From positions 310,001 to 374,000 of the forward strand of contig CBDFFN010000007.1 of the NCBI GenBank assembly GCA_965246795.1: DNA of 64,000 bases, in the 5' to 3' direction. Positions 52,776 through 61,225 of this stretch are shown in pieces (the first letter of the stretch is position 1; each line of letters begins with the position of its first letter). Under the pieces are notes generated by a model. The model was not told where the DNA came from and made no database searches. It saw only the letters and a list, made by a program, of their open reading frames with translations. Made by a program: the position numbers and the translations under genes. This stretch comes from JAJXWB01 sp965246795. Its GTDB lineage: Bacteria; Pseudomonadota; Alphaproteobacteria; Rhizobiales; Beijerinckiaceae.

Positions 52776-53988
52776 CGGCAATCTTTGCGGTGGGTCGCGG
52801 CGCGTGCGTCTCCAGTCCGCGCACGATCGCGGCCGACTCGAGAAATCCGCGCGTCGTCTTGAAGAATTCCGGTTCTTCGACAAGGAAGGCGTCGTGGCCC
52901 TTGTCGGTCGCAATCTCGACGAAGGACACCGGCAGTGCGGCGGCGTTCAGCGCATGCACCACCGCACGCGCATCGGCTGTCGTGTAAAGCCAATCCGATG
53001 TGAAGGAGACGACGCAGACGCGCGCTTTCGTATTCTTGAATGCGGCAGCCAGTCGTCCGCCAAAGTCTTCGGCGAGATCGAAGTAATCGCAGGCGCGGGT
53101 GACGTAGAGATAGGAGTTGGCGTCGAAACGATCAACGAAACTCGATCCCTGATAACGCAGATAGCTTTCGATGCGAAAATCTGCGTCAAAGGAAAACGTC
53201 GGCGCCAGGCGGTTCTGCAACGTGCGCCCGAATTTCCGCTGTAGCGCGCTTTCGGAGAGATAGGTGATGTGCGCCGCCATGCGCGCCACCGCGAGGCCCT
53301 TCAACGGATGCGCGCCCTCGTCGCGATAGCGACCGCCGCGCCAATCGGGATCGGCCATCACCGCCTGCCGGCCAACTTCGTGAAAGGCAATGTTCTGCGC
53401 CGAATGTTTCGATGCCGTCGCAATCGGCATCGCCGAGAAGACGCGCTCCGGAAAGGACGACAGCCATTGCAGCACCTGCATGCCGCCCATCGAGCCGCCG
53501 GCGACGCAGAACAATGTCTCGATGCCAAGCGAGTCGATGAGACGCGACTGCGCGCGCACCATGTCGCGGATCGTCACGACCGGCATGTCGAGGCCGTAAG
53601 CCTTGCCGGTTTCCGGATTGGTGGAGGCAGGCCCGGTCGAACCCATGCAGCCACCGATGACGTTCGAGGCGATAACGAAATAGCGGTCGGTGTCGATCGG
53701 CTTTCCCGGCCCGACCATCGTCGCCCACCAGCCGGGCTTGCCGCTCAGCGGATGCACGTTGGCCGCGTGCTGGTCGCCGGTCAGCGCATGACAGAGCAGG
53801 ATGGCGTTGGAGCGCGCAGCATCCAGCGTGCCATAGGTCTGGTAGGCGATCTGGAACGGCCCAAGCGTTGGGCCGGCATCGAGCACGAGGCCTTGCGCGG
53901 CGGAAAACCGCGCGACAGAACTTGTCGGATGGTTGGCTTCGTCGTGAATCAAACCGACGCGTCTCCCCGCCAGCCGAGACCAGCGCAC
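52762..53988 (-). CDS. metX: homoserine O-acetyltransferase MetX
   Basis: A 408-residue alpha/beta hydrolase-fold acyltransferase. CHALTGDQHAANVHPLSGKPGWW, VIGGCMGSTGPASTNP, the nucleophile elbow VAGGSMGGMQVLQW, then VSFTSDWLYTT (Asp) and DKGHDAFLVEE (His) form the Ser-Asp-His triad. It acetylates (or succinylates) L-homoserine in methionine synthesis. The start is uncertain: GTG 53988 lies 12 bases after GGAGGA; TTG 53952 would remove 12 residues and start closer to homologues. A SAM-II riboswitch (54014-54090) precedes the gene. Confidence 0.94.
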   Translation of the reverse strand: MRWSRLAGRRVGLIHDEANHPTSSVARFSAAQGLVLDAGPTLGPFQIAYQTYGTLDAARSNAILLCHALTGDQHAANVHPLSGKPGWWATMVGPGKPIDTDRYFVIASNVIGGCMGSTGPASTNPETGKAYGLDMPVVTIRDMVRAQSRLIDSLGIETLFCVAGGSMGGMQVLQWLSSFPERVFSAMPIATASKHSAQNIAFHEVGRQAVMADPDWRGGRYRDEGAHPLKGLAVARMAAHITYLSESALQRKFGRTLQNRLAPTFSFDADFRIESYLRYQGSSFVDRFDANSYLYVTRACDYFDLAEDFGGRLAAAFKNTKARVCVVSFTSDWLYTTADARAVVHALNAAALPVSFVEIATDKGHDAFLVEEPEFFKTTRGFLESAAIVRGLETHAPRPTAKIADAVA

Positions 53989-54013
53989 TCTTGGACGGGT
54001 TCCTCCAGGGAAA

Positions 54014-54090
54014 CCCGGTCTTTTAGCCCTTGTGCAACGCCCCTCGGGGCGACGCGTGGCGGCAAGCCGACCGGCTCAAATAACCACGGG
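54014..54090 (-). ncRNA. SAM-II riboswitch upstream of metX
   Basis: Read on the minus strand: stem P1 CGTGG/CCACG (54088-54084 with 54059-54055), the U-rich loop TTATTTG after P1, CCGGTC in the loop (54074-54069) that pairs with GACCGG at 54020-54015 to form the pseudoknot, and the conserved GCTAAAA at 54027-54021. A GC-rich extra stem (GCCCC/GGGGC, 54039-54050) is inserted in the connecting loop. SAM-II aptamers regulate metX/metA in alphaproteobacteria by binding S-adenosylmethionine. The Shine-Dalgarno at 54006-54001 lies just after it. Confidence 0.82.
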
Positions 54091-54153
54091 ACTTGGATAT
54101 AGCCGGGCGGCCATGGTTACAAGGCCGGCGCGGTCACAGACTAAATTTACAGT

Positions 54154-54762
54154 CTATCTAAGCAGCCGCGGCGCGACCCCGGCAATGAGCGCGGCAGGAT
54201 CGAGGCCCGGCGCCACTTTCTCGTAATCGTCGTCGATGACGAGGCAGGCAGCGCCGTGGACGAAGGTCCAGAGCTCAAGCGCCAGCCGCTCTGCGTCGTC
54301 CGCAAGGCCGTTGTTGCGGCAATAATGCGCGACCTGCGCGATCACCTTGCCAAAACATTCTTCGCCAGACTTCTCCACGTCGGGATGCTGTTTGATCGCG
54401 GCATTATGGCCGAACATGAAGCGGAATACCGCCGGCTCGCGCAGCGCGAAAGCGAGATAGCTCTGCCCGATGGCAATGATTGCCTCGATCGTGCCTTCTC
54501 CGGCCTTTGCGACCGCCTCCAGCATCTTGTTCGTCATGTCGTCGAAGGCGCGCTCGACGATCTCCTGCAGGATCTCCTGCTTGTCGCGAAAATGCTTGTA
54601 GGGCGCGGCCGTCGACACGCCCGCCAGCCGGCAGGCATCGGCCAACGAGAAGCCATCAGCGCCGCGCTCGACGAGCAACTGGCGCGTCGCCGCGATTAGC
54701 GCTTCGCGGAGATCGCCATGGTGAAACGCGGTCTTGCGACGGACGGCTGCGGCGACCTTCAC
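54154..54762 (-). CDS. TetR/AcrR-family transcriptional regulator
   Basis: A 202-residue regulator: N-terminal HTH FHHGDLREALIAATRQLLVERGADGFSLADACRLAGVSTAAPYKHFRDKQEILQEI is a strong TetR pattern, followed by a helical ligand domain with WTFVHGAACLVIDDDY, the WHG-type C-terminal domain. It is divergent from the RND efflux genes at 54877 and probably represses them from the tandem sites at 54820-54857, releasing on binding a toxic ligand. GTG start at 54762 with GAGG upstream. The ligand is unknown. Confidence 0.92.
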   Translation of the reverse strand: MKVAAAVRRKTAFHHGDLREALIAATRQLLVERGADGFSLADACRLAGVSTAAPYKHFRDKQEILQEIVERAFDDMTNKMLEAVAKAGEGTIEAIIAIGQSYLAFALREPAVFRFMFGHNAAIKQHPDVEKSGEECFGKVIAQVAHYCRNNGLADDAERLALELWTFVHGAACLVIDDDYEKVAPGLDPAALIAGVAPRLLR

Positions 54763-54819
54763 GGCCTCTTTTTCCCTTCGATGCCTTTTCGGACGATGCG
54801 CCCGGTTTTTGTGCTTGCC

Positions 54820-54857
54820 AAGTTAGAAGCGCTTACTTAAGTTAGAAGCGCTCACTT
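54820..54857. promoter_or_regulatory. two tandem 19-bp operator-like repeats
   Basis: Two adjacent copies, 54820-54838 and 54839-54857, differ at one base; each is AAGTTAG-AAGCG-CT(T/C)ACTT, a dyad with seven-base arms. They lie in the divergent TetR/RND promoter region and are the best candidates for the regulator's binding sites. Seen directly; binding inferred. Confidence 0.65.
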
Positions 54858-54876
54858 TGCAAATGGGTTCGATGCG

Positions 54877-56028
54877 ATGGCCATTCCCGAGACCTGTCCG
54901 CAGGAAATCTGCCGCAAGGCCCGTTCCGCTCTGGTGGCGATGGCGGCGCGGGTCGCTGTCGCGGCCATGCTCGGCACGTCGCTCGCGGCCTGCAACGCGA
55001 GGCAGGAGGTTATCTCCGCGCCGCAGCCCGTGCAGGCGATGACCATTCGGCCGGCCCCGCGCGAGGAAACCGTGACCTGGGTCGGAACCGTGCGGCCGCG
55101 TCACGAGAGCGATCTCGGCTTTCGCGTCGCCGGCAAGATCGTCGAGCGGCTTGTCGATGTCGGCGACCGCGTCGCCGCCGGTCAGGTGCTGGCACGGCTC
55201 GATCCCGTCGACCTGAATCTCGCTCTCCAATCGCAGGAGGCCGAGGTGCGCGCCGCGCGGTCCGGTCGAGATCAGGCGGTCGCGGCGGAGGACCGCGCGA
55301 AATCGCTCGTCAATCAGGGAATCGTCGCCCGTGCGACGCTCGACCAGCGACAGGCCGCCGCCGACGAAGCGCGGTCGCGCGTCGAACGGGCCGAGCGTAA
55401 TTTGTCGCTTTCGCAGAATCAGCTCGGCTACGCGGATCTGCGCGCCGATGCGGCCGGCGTTGTTTCGGCGCTACCCGTGGAGAAGGGTCAGGTCGTCACG
55501 GCCGGACAACTCGTCGCGCGCGTCGCACGCTTCGACACGCTTGAGGCGCAGGTCGACGTGCCGGAGCATCAGACCGAAATTGCCCGCACTGCCAAAGCCA
55601 GCGTGTCCATCTGGGGCGCGGAGACGGTACTCCCTGCACATCTGCGCGAATTGTCGCCGGTCGCGGACCGCACATCGCGCACCTATCAGGCGCGCTTCAC
55701 CATCGACGCGTCGAACGAACTGCTTCGCATGGGCCGCACAGTGTCCGTGAAGCTGCAGCGCGGCGGCGAAGCGGACGTCGCGCGTATTCCGCTCGCGGCG
55801 CTGATGAGCGACGGCGTCGGTCCGGCCGTCTGGACGCTGAATGCGTCGGGCGATCGCGTGCGCCGCACGGCGGTGCGCGTGCTGGCTTACGAAACCGGCG
55901 TCGCCGTCATCGGTGCGGGCGCAGGCGAAGCGTTGGCTAGCGGCGACCGCATCGTCTCGCTCGGCGTTCACATGCTGGATGAAGGCAAACCCGTCCGCGT
56001 GATCGAGATGCGCGCCGACGCGCGCTGA
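54877..56028 (+). CDS. RND efflux periplasmic adaptor (membrane fusion lipoprotein)
   Basis: A 383-residue adaptor. A basic/hydrophobic N-terminus ends in LAAC (about residue 39), a lipoprotein signal with acylated Cys. Lipoyl halves DLGFRVAGKIVERLVDVGDRVAAGQVLARLDP and ADAAGVVSALPVEKGQVVTAGQLVARV flank a coiled-coil hairpin (about 115-175); a beta-barrel domain follows. It links the inner-membrane pump to an outer-membrane channel. The permease starts 27 bases later. ATG 54877. Controlled by the divergent TetR protein, most likely. The outer channel gene is not in this window. Confidence 0.93.
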   Translation: MAIPETCPQEICRKARSALVAMAARVAVAAMLGTSLAACNARQEVISAPQPVQAMTIRPAPREETVTWVGTVRPRHESDLGFRVAGKIVERLVDVGDRVAAGQVLARLDPVDLNLALQSQEAEVRAARSGRDQAVAAEDRAKSLVNQGIVARATLDQRQAAADEARSRVERAERNLSLSQNQLGYADLRADAAGVVSALPVEKGQVVTAGQLVARVARFDTLEAQVDVPEHQTEIARTAKASVSIWGAETVLPAHLRELSPVADRTSRTYQARFTIDASNELLRMGRTVSVKLQRGGEADVARIPLAALMSDGVGPAVWTLNASGDRVRRTAVRVLAYETGVAVIGAGAGEALASGDRIVSLGVHMLDEGKPVRVIEMRADAR

Positions 56029-56055
56029 ACCACCTCCGCTTCTGGAGATCGCAAC

Positions 56056-59000
56056 ATGTCGCGTCTCAATCTTTCCGAATGGTCGGTGCGCCATCAGGCG
56101 GTCGTGCTCTTCATGATCGTCGCCTCGACGCTCGCGGGCGCGTGGTCCTATCTCAATCTCGGTCGCGCCGAGGATCCGTCATTCACGATCAAGGTGATGA
56201 TCGCGCAGGTCGTGTGGCCCGGCGCGACGGCGGCGGATATGCAGCGCCTCGTTGCGGAGCCGCTCGAAAAGCGGCTGCAGGAACTGCCGAACCTCGACTA
56301 CGTGAAGACCTACACGCGCCCCGGCGCTGCTGTTTTGCAGGTCAACCTGAAGGATGCTGCACGCGGCCGAGAAGTCGCCGACACCTGGTATCAGGTCCGC
56401 AAAAAACTTGGTGACAGCCGCGGCGAACTTCCGCAAGGCGCGCTGGGGCCGTTCTTCAACGACGAATACGGCGATGTCTTTTCAGCCGTCTACATGCTGA
56501 GCGGTGACGGCGCGACGCGTGCCGACCTCAAGCGCTACGCCGAGCGTCTCCGCACGGAAATCCTGCGCGTAAAAGACGTGAGCAAGGTGGCGCTTGTGGG
56601 CGATGTACCGGAGCGGGTCTTTGTCGAGATTAGCCACGCGAAGTTGGCGACGCTTGGCATTCCTACACAGACGATCTTCGATGCCATCACGCGGCAGAAC
56701 GCTGTGTCGGCGGGTGGTTCGATCGAGACCAATGCGGACCAGGTGCAGGTGCGTCTCTCCGGCGCCTTTCGCTCGCTCGACGACGTGCGTGATGTGGCAA
56801 TCGACGCCGGTGGCCGTACCTTCCGGCTCGGCGACATCGCGACGGTGTCGCGCGGCTACGAGGACCCGGCGGCGTTTCTTGTCACGCATCGCGGCAAGCC
56901 CGCGGTCGGCATTGCCGTCGCTGCGACGGACAACGCGAACGTGTTGGCGCTCGGCGAAAATCTCGCTGCGGCGGTGAACGACGCGAAGCGTCTCATCCCG
57001 ACCGGTATCTCCGTCGAGCAGATCGCCGACCAGCCGCGTGTCGTCGAAGACTCTGTCGGCGAGTTTTTGCGCTCTTTCGCGGAGGCGCTCGCGATTGTGC
57101 TGCTCGTCAGCTTCCTGTCGCTTGGCCTGCGCACCGGCATCGTCGTCGCACTGTCGGTGCCGCTCGTACTCGCGATCGTCTTCGTCGTGATGAACGCAGC
57201 TGGCATGAATCTGGACCGAATCACGTTGGGCGCGCTCATCATCGCGCTCGGTCTTCTCGTCGACGATGCGATTATCGCGATCGAGATGATGGTCGTGAAG
57301 ATGGAGCAAGGCGTCGACCGGATGCGGGCGGCAACCTTCACCTGGACCTCGACCGCCTTCCCGATGCTCACGGGCACGCTAGTGACGGCGGCGGGCTTTC
57401 TTCCAGTCGGCTTCGCGCGGTCGACGGCCGGCGAGTATGCCGGCAATATCTTCTGGATCGTCGGGCTGGCGCTCGTCGTCTCGTGGTTCGTGGCAGTGAT
57501 CTTCACGCCCTACCTGGGCGTGAAATTGTTGCCGACGCCGAAGGTGCTCGTGCACGACGAACATGCGCTCTACGACACGCGCATGTATCGCACGCTGCGT
57601 CGTGTCGTGACGTGGTCGTTGCGGCACCGCTGGCCAGTCATCGGCGCGACGGTCGGCAGCTTCGCGCTCGCCATCGTCGGCATGGGCTTCGTGCAGCAGC
57701 AGTTTTTCCCGACGAGTTCGCGGCCCGAACTCTTCATCGAGACGCGCATGCCGGAAGGCACCGCCATCGTCGCGACCGCGGCGGCGGCGAAGACGACGGA
57801 GACGCTGCTCGCTGGCGATCCCGATGTCGAGACATTCACGACCTATGTCGGGCAGGGCAGTCCGCGTTTCTTCCTCGCCCTGAATCCTGTGCTGCCGAAT
57901 CCCAATTTCGCGTTGACCGTCATCATGACGAAAGGGCCGGAGGCGCGCGAGCGCCTGAAGGCGAAAATCGAGCGCGCTGTCGCGGACGGCATCGTGCCGG
58001 CCGCAAATGTTCGCGTCGATCGGCTGAACTTCGGGCCGCCTGTCGGCTTCCCCGTCCAGTTCCGCGTCGTCGGGGGTGATCCGCAGGCCGTGCGCAACCT
58101 TGCCTACAAGGTGCGCGACATCATGCGCGCCGAGCCGAATGTCGTCGGTGCACAGCTCGACTGGAACGAGCAGGTCAAGAATGTGCAGCTCACGATCGAC
58201 CAGTCGCGTGCGCGGGCCTTCGGCCTCAACACGCAGGACATCGCGCAGACGCTCGGCACGTTGCTGTCGGGCGTGCAAGTTTCGGAATTCCGCGATGGCA
58301 TCGAACTGATCAAGCTGATGGTGCGCGCGACGCCGTCGGAGCGCATTGACGTCGGACATCTCGGCGATCTTACGATTCTTACGCGCAACGGAACGGCCGT
58401 CCCGCTCGCGCAGGTCGCGACGCTAACCTACGGCTTCGAGGAGCCGATCCTGTGGCGGCGCAACCGCGACATGGTGCTCACCGTGCGCTCGGACGTGGCG
58501 CCTGGCGTGCAGGCGCCGACAGTGACAAAGTCACTGCTGCCGAAACTCGAGGCGCTGAAGGCAAGTCTGCCGCCCGGCACGCGCATCGACACCGGCGGCG
58601 CCGTTGAGGAAAGCGCCAAGGCGAACACGGCTCTTTTCAAGATGTTTCCGCTGATGTTCCTCGCGATGCTGACGCTGCTGATGTTCCAGCTGCAGAGTTT
58701 CTCGAAACTCTTCCTCGTTTTTTCGACAGCACCGCTCGGCATCATCGGCGCGGTGGCAGGCCTTCTGTTGTGGAACGCGCCGTTTGGCTTCGTGGCGCTG
58801 CTCGGCGTCATCGCGCTTGCCGGCATGATCATGCGCAACACGGTGATCCTCGTCGACCAGATCGATCACGACATGGCGGCGGGCCTCAGCACCTGGGATG
58901 CGATCGTCGAGAGCACGGTGCGGCGCTCGCGCCCCGTCGTGTTGACCGCACTCGCGGCCATTCTCGCGATGATCCCGCTGTCGCGCAGCGTGTTCTGGGG

Positions 59001-59178
59001 GCCAATGGCGATCAGCATGATGGGCGGCCTGCTTGTCGCGACCGTGCTGACGCTGGTGTTTCTCCCCGCACTCTACGCCGCCTGGTTCCGCGTGCGTCAA
59101 GGTACGCCGAGACACGCGCGCGAGAGTGCCTTCGCGACGCATGCACCGCCGATGCCGTTTCCGGCGCCAGCGGAGTGA
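56056..59178 (+). CDS. RND efflux transporter permease subunit
   Basis: A 1040-residue inner-membrane pump of the AcrB/MdtBC type with about twelve transmembrane segments. GLLVDDAIIAIEMMVVKM in TM4 holds the paired aspartates of proton relay; two large periplasmic loops are seen at about 35-340 and 560-870. It exports drugs, bile-salt-like or other amphipathic compounds using the proton gradient. ATG 56056. The gene ends 12 bases before the convergent hemA stop. Full length and intact. Substrates are unknown. Confidence 0.95.
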   Translation: MSRLNLSEWSVRHQAVVLFMIVASTLAGAWSYLNLGRAEDPSFTIKVMIAQVVWPGATAADMQRLVAEPLEKRLQELPNLDYVKTYTRPGAAVLQVNLKDAARGREVADTWYQVRKKLGDSRGELPQGALGPFFNDEYGDVFSAVYMLSGDGATRADLKRYAERLRTEILRVKDVSKVALVGDVPERVFVEISHAKLATLGIPTQTIFDAITRQNAVSAGGSIETNADQVQVRLSGAFRSLDDVRDVAIDAGGRTFRLGDIATVSRGYEDPAAFLVTHRGKPAVGIAVAATDNANVLALGENLAAAVNDAKRLIPTGISVEQIADQPRVVEDSVGEFLRSFAEALAIVLLVSFLSLGLRTGIVVALSVPLVLAIVFVVMNAAGMNLDRITLGALIIALGLLVDDAIIAIEMMVVKMEQGVDRMRAATFTWTSTAFPMLTGTLVTAAGFLPVGFARSTAGEYAGNIFWIVGLALVVSWFVAVIFTPYLGVKLLPTPKVLVHDEHALYDTRMYRTLRRVVTWSLRHRWPVIGATVGSFALAIVGMGFVQQQFFPTSSRPELFIETRMPEGTAIVATAAAAKTTETLLAGDPDVETFTTYVGQGSPRFFLALNPVLPNPNFALTVIMTKGPEARERLKAKIERAVADGIVPAANVRVDRLNFGPPVGFPVQFRVVGGDPQAVRNLAYKVRDIMRAEPNVVGAQLDWNEQVKNVQLTIDQSRARAFGLNTQDIAQTLGTLLSGVQVSEFRDGIELIKLMVRATPSERIDVGHLGDLTILTRNGTAVPLAQVATLTYGFEEPILWRRNRDMVLTVRSDVAPGVQAPTVTKSLLPKLEALKASLPPGTRIDTGGAVEESAKANTALFKMFPLMFLAMLTLLMFQLQSFSKLFLVFSTAPLGIIGAVAGLLLWNAPFGFVALLGVIALAGMIMRNTVILVDQIDHDMAAGLSTWDAIVESTVRRSRPVVLTALAAILAMIPLSRSVFWGPMAISMMGGLLVATVLTLVFLPALYAAWFRVRQGTPRHARESAFATHAPPMPFPAPAE

Positions 59179-59181
59179 GGC

Positions 59182-59206
59182 GCAACGCCGCTACGCTGCG
59201 CGTTGC
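59182..59206. terminator. weak hairpin at the convergent efflux/hemA ends
   Basis: GCAACGC (59182-59188) pairs with GCGTTGC (59200-59206) around an 11-base loop that includes the hemA stop codon. There is no T-run, so its role as a terminator is only a suggestion. Confidence 0.25.
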
Positions 59207-60402
59207 AGCAGGTTGGCGCTCCACACCGCCTTGATTGCCGCGATCAGCGCGTCGATGTCTTCGTCAGAATGCAGCGGCGACGGCGTGATGCGCAAACGCT
59301 CCGTCCCGCGCGGCACGGTCGGATAATTGATGGGCTGCACGTAGATGTCGTAGATTTCGAGCAGATCGTCGCTCAGCGCTTTGCATGACACGGGATCACC
59401 GACCATCACCGGCACGATGTGGCTGGCATTGTCCAGATGCGGGATACCCGCCTCGTCGAGCTTCGCGCGCACGCGCCGCACACGATCCTGATGACGGGCA
59501 CGTTCCGCGCCGCTCTGCTTCAGATGCTTGATGCTGGCGCAGGCGCCGGCCGCGAGCGCCGGCGGCAATGACGTCGAGAATATGAAGCCCGAGGCATAGC
59601 TGCGCACGAAATCGCACATTGCGGCCGAGCCCGCGATATAGCCGCCCATCACGCCGAAGGCCTTGCCGAGCGTGCCCTCGATCACCGTGAGCCGGTCGGC
59701 GACGCCGTCGCGCTCCGACACGCCGCCACCGCGCGGGCCGTAAAGGCCAACCGCATGGACTTCGTCGAGGTAGGTCATGGCGCCGAAAGCATCGGCCACG
59801 TCGCACATATCCGCGATGGGCGCGACGTCGCCGTCCATCGAATAGACGCTCTCGAAAATCACGATCTTTGGCGCGGTTCGGTCCGCTGCGGCGAGCTTCC
59901 TCGCGAGATCTTGCGGGTCGTTGTGCGCAAATAGCACGATCTTCGCACGGCTATGGCGTGCACCCTCGATCATCGAGGCATGATTCAACGCATCCGAGAA
60001 AATGATGCAGTTCGGGATGCGTGCGGCGAGCGTCGAGATCGACGTCCAGTTAGACATGTAGCCGGAATTGAAGAGCAGCGCCGCTTCCTTGCCGTGCAGA
60101 TCGGCGAGTTCTTGTTCCAGCAGCACATGATGATGGTTCGTACCGGATATATTGCGTGTGCCACCGGCGCCGGCGCCGCATGAGTCGAGCGCATCATGCA
60201 TGGCTGCGAGCACAGCCGGGTGCTGGCCCATGCCGAGATAATCGTTCGAGCACCAGACTGTGACTTCGCGCGGGCCGGTCTCGCCGTGATAGGTCGCACG
60301 CGGAAAGCATCCGGCCTTGCGCTCGAGATCGGCAAAAATGCGGTAGCGGCCTTCACGATGGAGGGTATCGAGTTCCTTCTGGAAAAACGCCTCGAAATTC
60401 AT
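59191..60402 (-). CDS. hemA: 5-aminolevulinate synthase
   Basis: A 403-residue PLP enzyme. WCSNDYLGMGQHP, GAGAGGTRNISGTNHHHVLLE (substrate Gly-rich motif), YLDEVHAVGLYGPRGGG (PLP Asp) and EGTLGKAFGVMGG (Lys247, the Schiff-base residue) are all present, as in Rhodobacter HemA. It condenses glycine and succinyl-CoA to 5-aminolevulinate, the first step of tetrapyrrole synthesis in alphaproteobacteria. It is the last gene of the puh run; its ATG overlaps the puhE stop as ATGA, which ties ALA supply to bacteriochlorophyll genes. Certain. Confidence 0.98.
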   Translation of the reverse strand: MNFEAFFQKELDTLHREGRYRIFADLERKAGCFPRATYHGETGPREVTVWCSNDYLGMGQHPAVLAAMHDALDSCGAGAGGTRNISGTNHHHVLLEQELADLHGKEAALLFNSGYMSNWTSISTLAARIPNCIIFSDALNHASMIEGARHSRAKIVLFAHNDPQDLARKLAAADRTAPKIVIFESVYSMDGDVAPIADMCDVADAFGAMTYLDEVHAVGLYGPRGGGVSERDGVADRLTVIEGTLGKAFGVMGGYIAGSAAMCDFVRSYASGFIFSTSLPPALAAGACASIKHLKQSGAERARHQDRVRRVRAKLDEAGIPHLDNASHIVPVMVGDPVSCKALSDDLLEIYDIYVQPINYPTVPRGTERLRITPSPLHSDEDIDALIAAIKAVWSANLLQRAA

Positions 60403-61214
60403 CGATCACCTCCGGCGCGCGAAATGGAGCGCGGTTTACTCGACACCGAAACCGAGAGAGCAGGCGTGCGCATCGCCCAGCCCCACAGGGCGCTGGACGG
60501 CAGCGGAACGACCATGAAGATGTGTTCGACAACGGCGAGCGCCGTGAGGCTCGCCAGCAGCATGAAGCCGGCTTCCTCGAAACTGGCGGCGGGCGCGGCA
60601 CGCGCGCAAGCGGCAAGCCAGATCGCGGCCAGCACGCCAGCACCGATCGAGATTGGAAGCAGACGACTGGGCGACGAGAAACGGAAGTAGCTTTTCAGAT
60701 AGCCAAGATGCGACGGCAGGAACTCGTGCGTGATGTTTGGCACGCCGAGAAAGATGTTGAGCTTTGCGCTCGCGCGCATGATCCACAACACAAGAAAGGT
60801 CCAGAGCGCGACCTTGTTCGGCGCATTCCATGTGATCGCGACGATCAGCAGGCCGCAGCCTGCGATCATGGCTTCGTGATAGAGCAGCGTCTGGAACGCG
60901 AGACCGAAGCGACGCCAGCCCTTTGCATCCACGGGACACGTGTTGCGGCGGGGGCCGGTGATGCCGCCCATCAGGAACGCAATCTCGTTCCAACCCCAAA
61001 TCACGATGGCGCAGGCGAAGGCAGTGTAGGCAGCACTCGTGCTCGTGTCGGACGCGTTGACGACGAGCACTGTGTAAGCAATGCCGGTCAGAGCTGTCGC
61101 TCCGAGAATCGTCCAGCGGAACGTACGGCGCGGCAGCCCGTCGAGGAACAGGATCGCGCCGGTGGCGAACCACCAGACGAATACTGCGCAAACGAGGGCC
61201 ACCCACACGTTCAA
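60399..61214 (-). CDS. puhE: photosynthetic complex assembly protein PuhE
   Basis: A 271-residue protein with seven or eight hydrophobic segments: WVALVCAVFVWWFATGAILFLDGLPR at the start is the PuhE/DUF3623 pattern, and MRASAKLNIFLGVPNITHEFLPSHLGYLKSYF, with a later VVEHIFMVVPLP, are further family marks. PuhE helps reaction-centre/light-harvesting assembly and affects pigment synthesis in Rhodobacter. The start is inferred: TTG 61214 follows GGTAGGAG with good spacing, 11 bases after the acsF stop; other starts upstream would run into acsF. Its end overlaps hemA. Confidence 0.9.
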   Translation of the reverse strand: MNVWVALVCAVFVWWFATGAILFLDGLPRRTFRWTILGATALTGIAYTVLVVNASDTSTSAAYTAFACAIVIWGWNEIAFLMGGITGPRRNTCPVDAKGWRRFGLAFQTLLYHEAMIAGCGLLIVAITWNAPNKVALWTFLVLWIMRASAKLNIFLGVPNITHEFLPSHLGYLKSYFRFSSPSRLLPISIGAGVLAAIWLAACARAAPAASFEEAGFMLLASLTALAVVEHIFMVVPLPSSALWGWAMRTPALSVSVSSKPRSISRAGGDR

Positions 61215-61225
61215 CGTCGTAGCTC

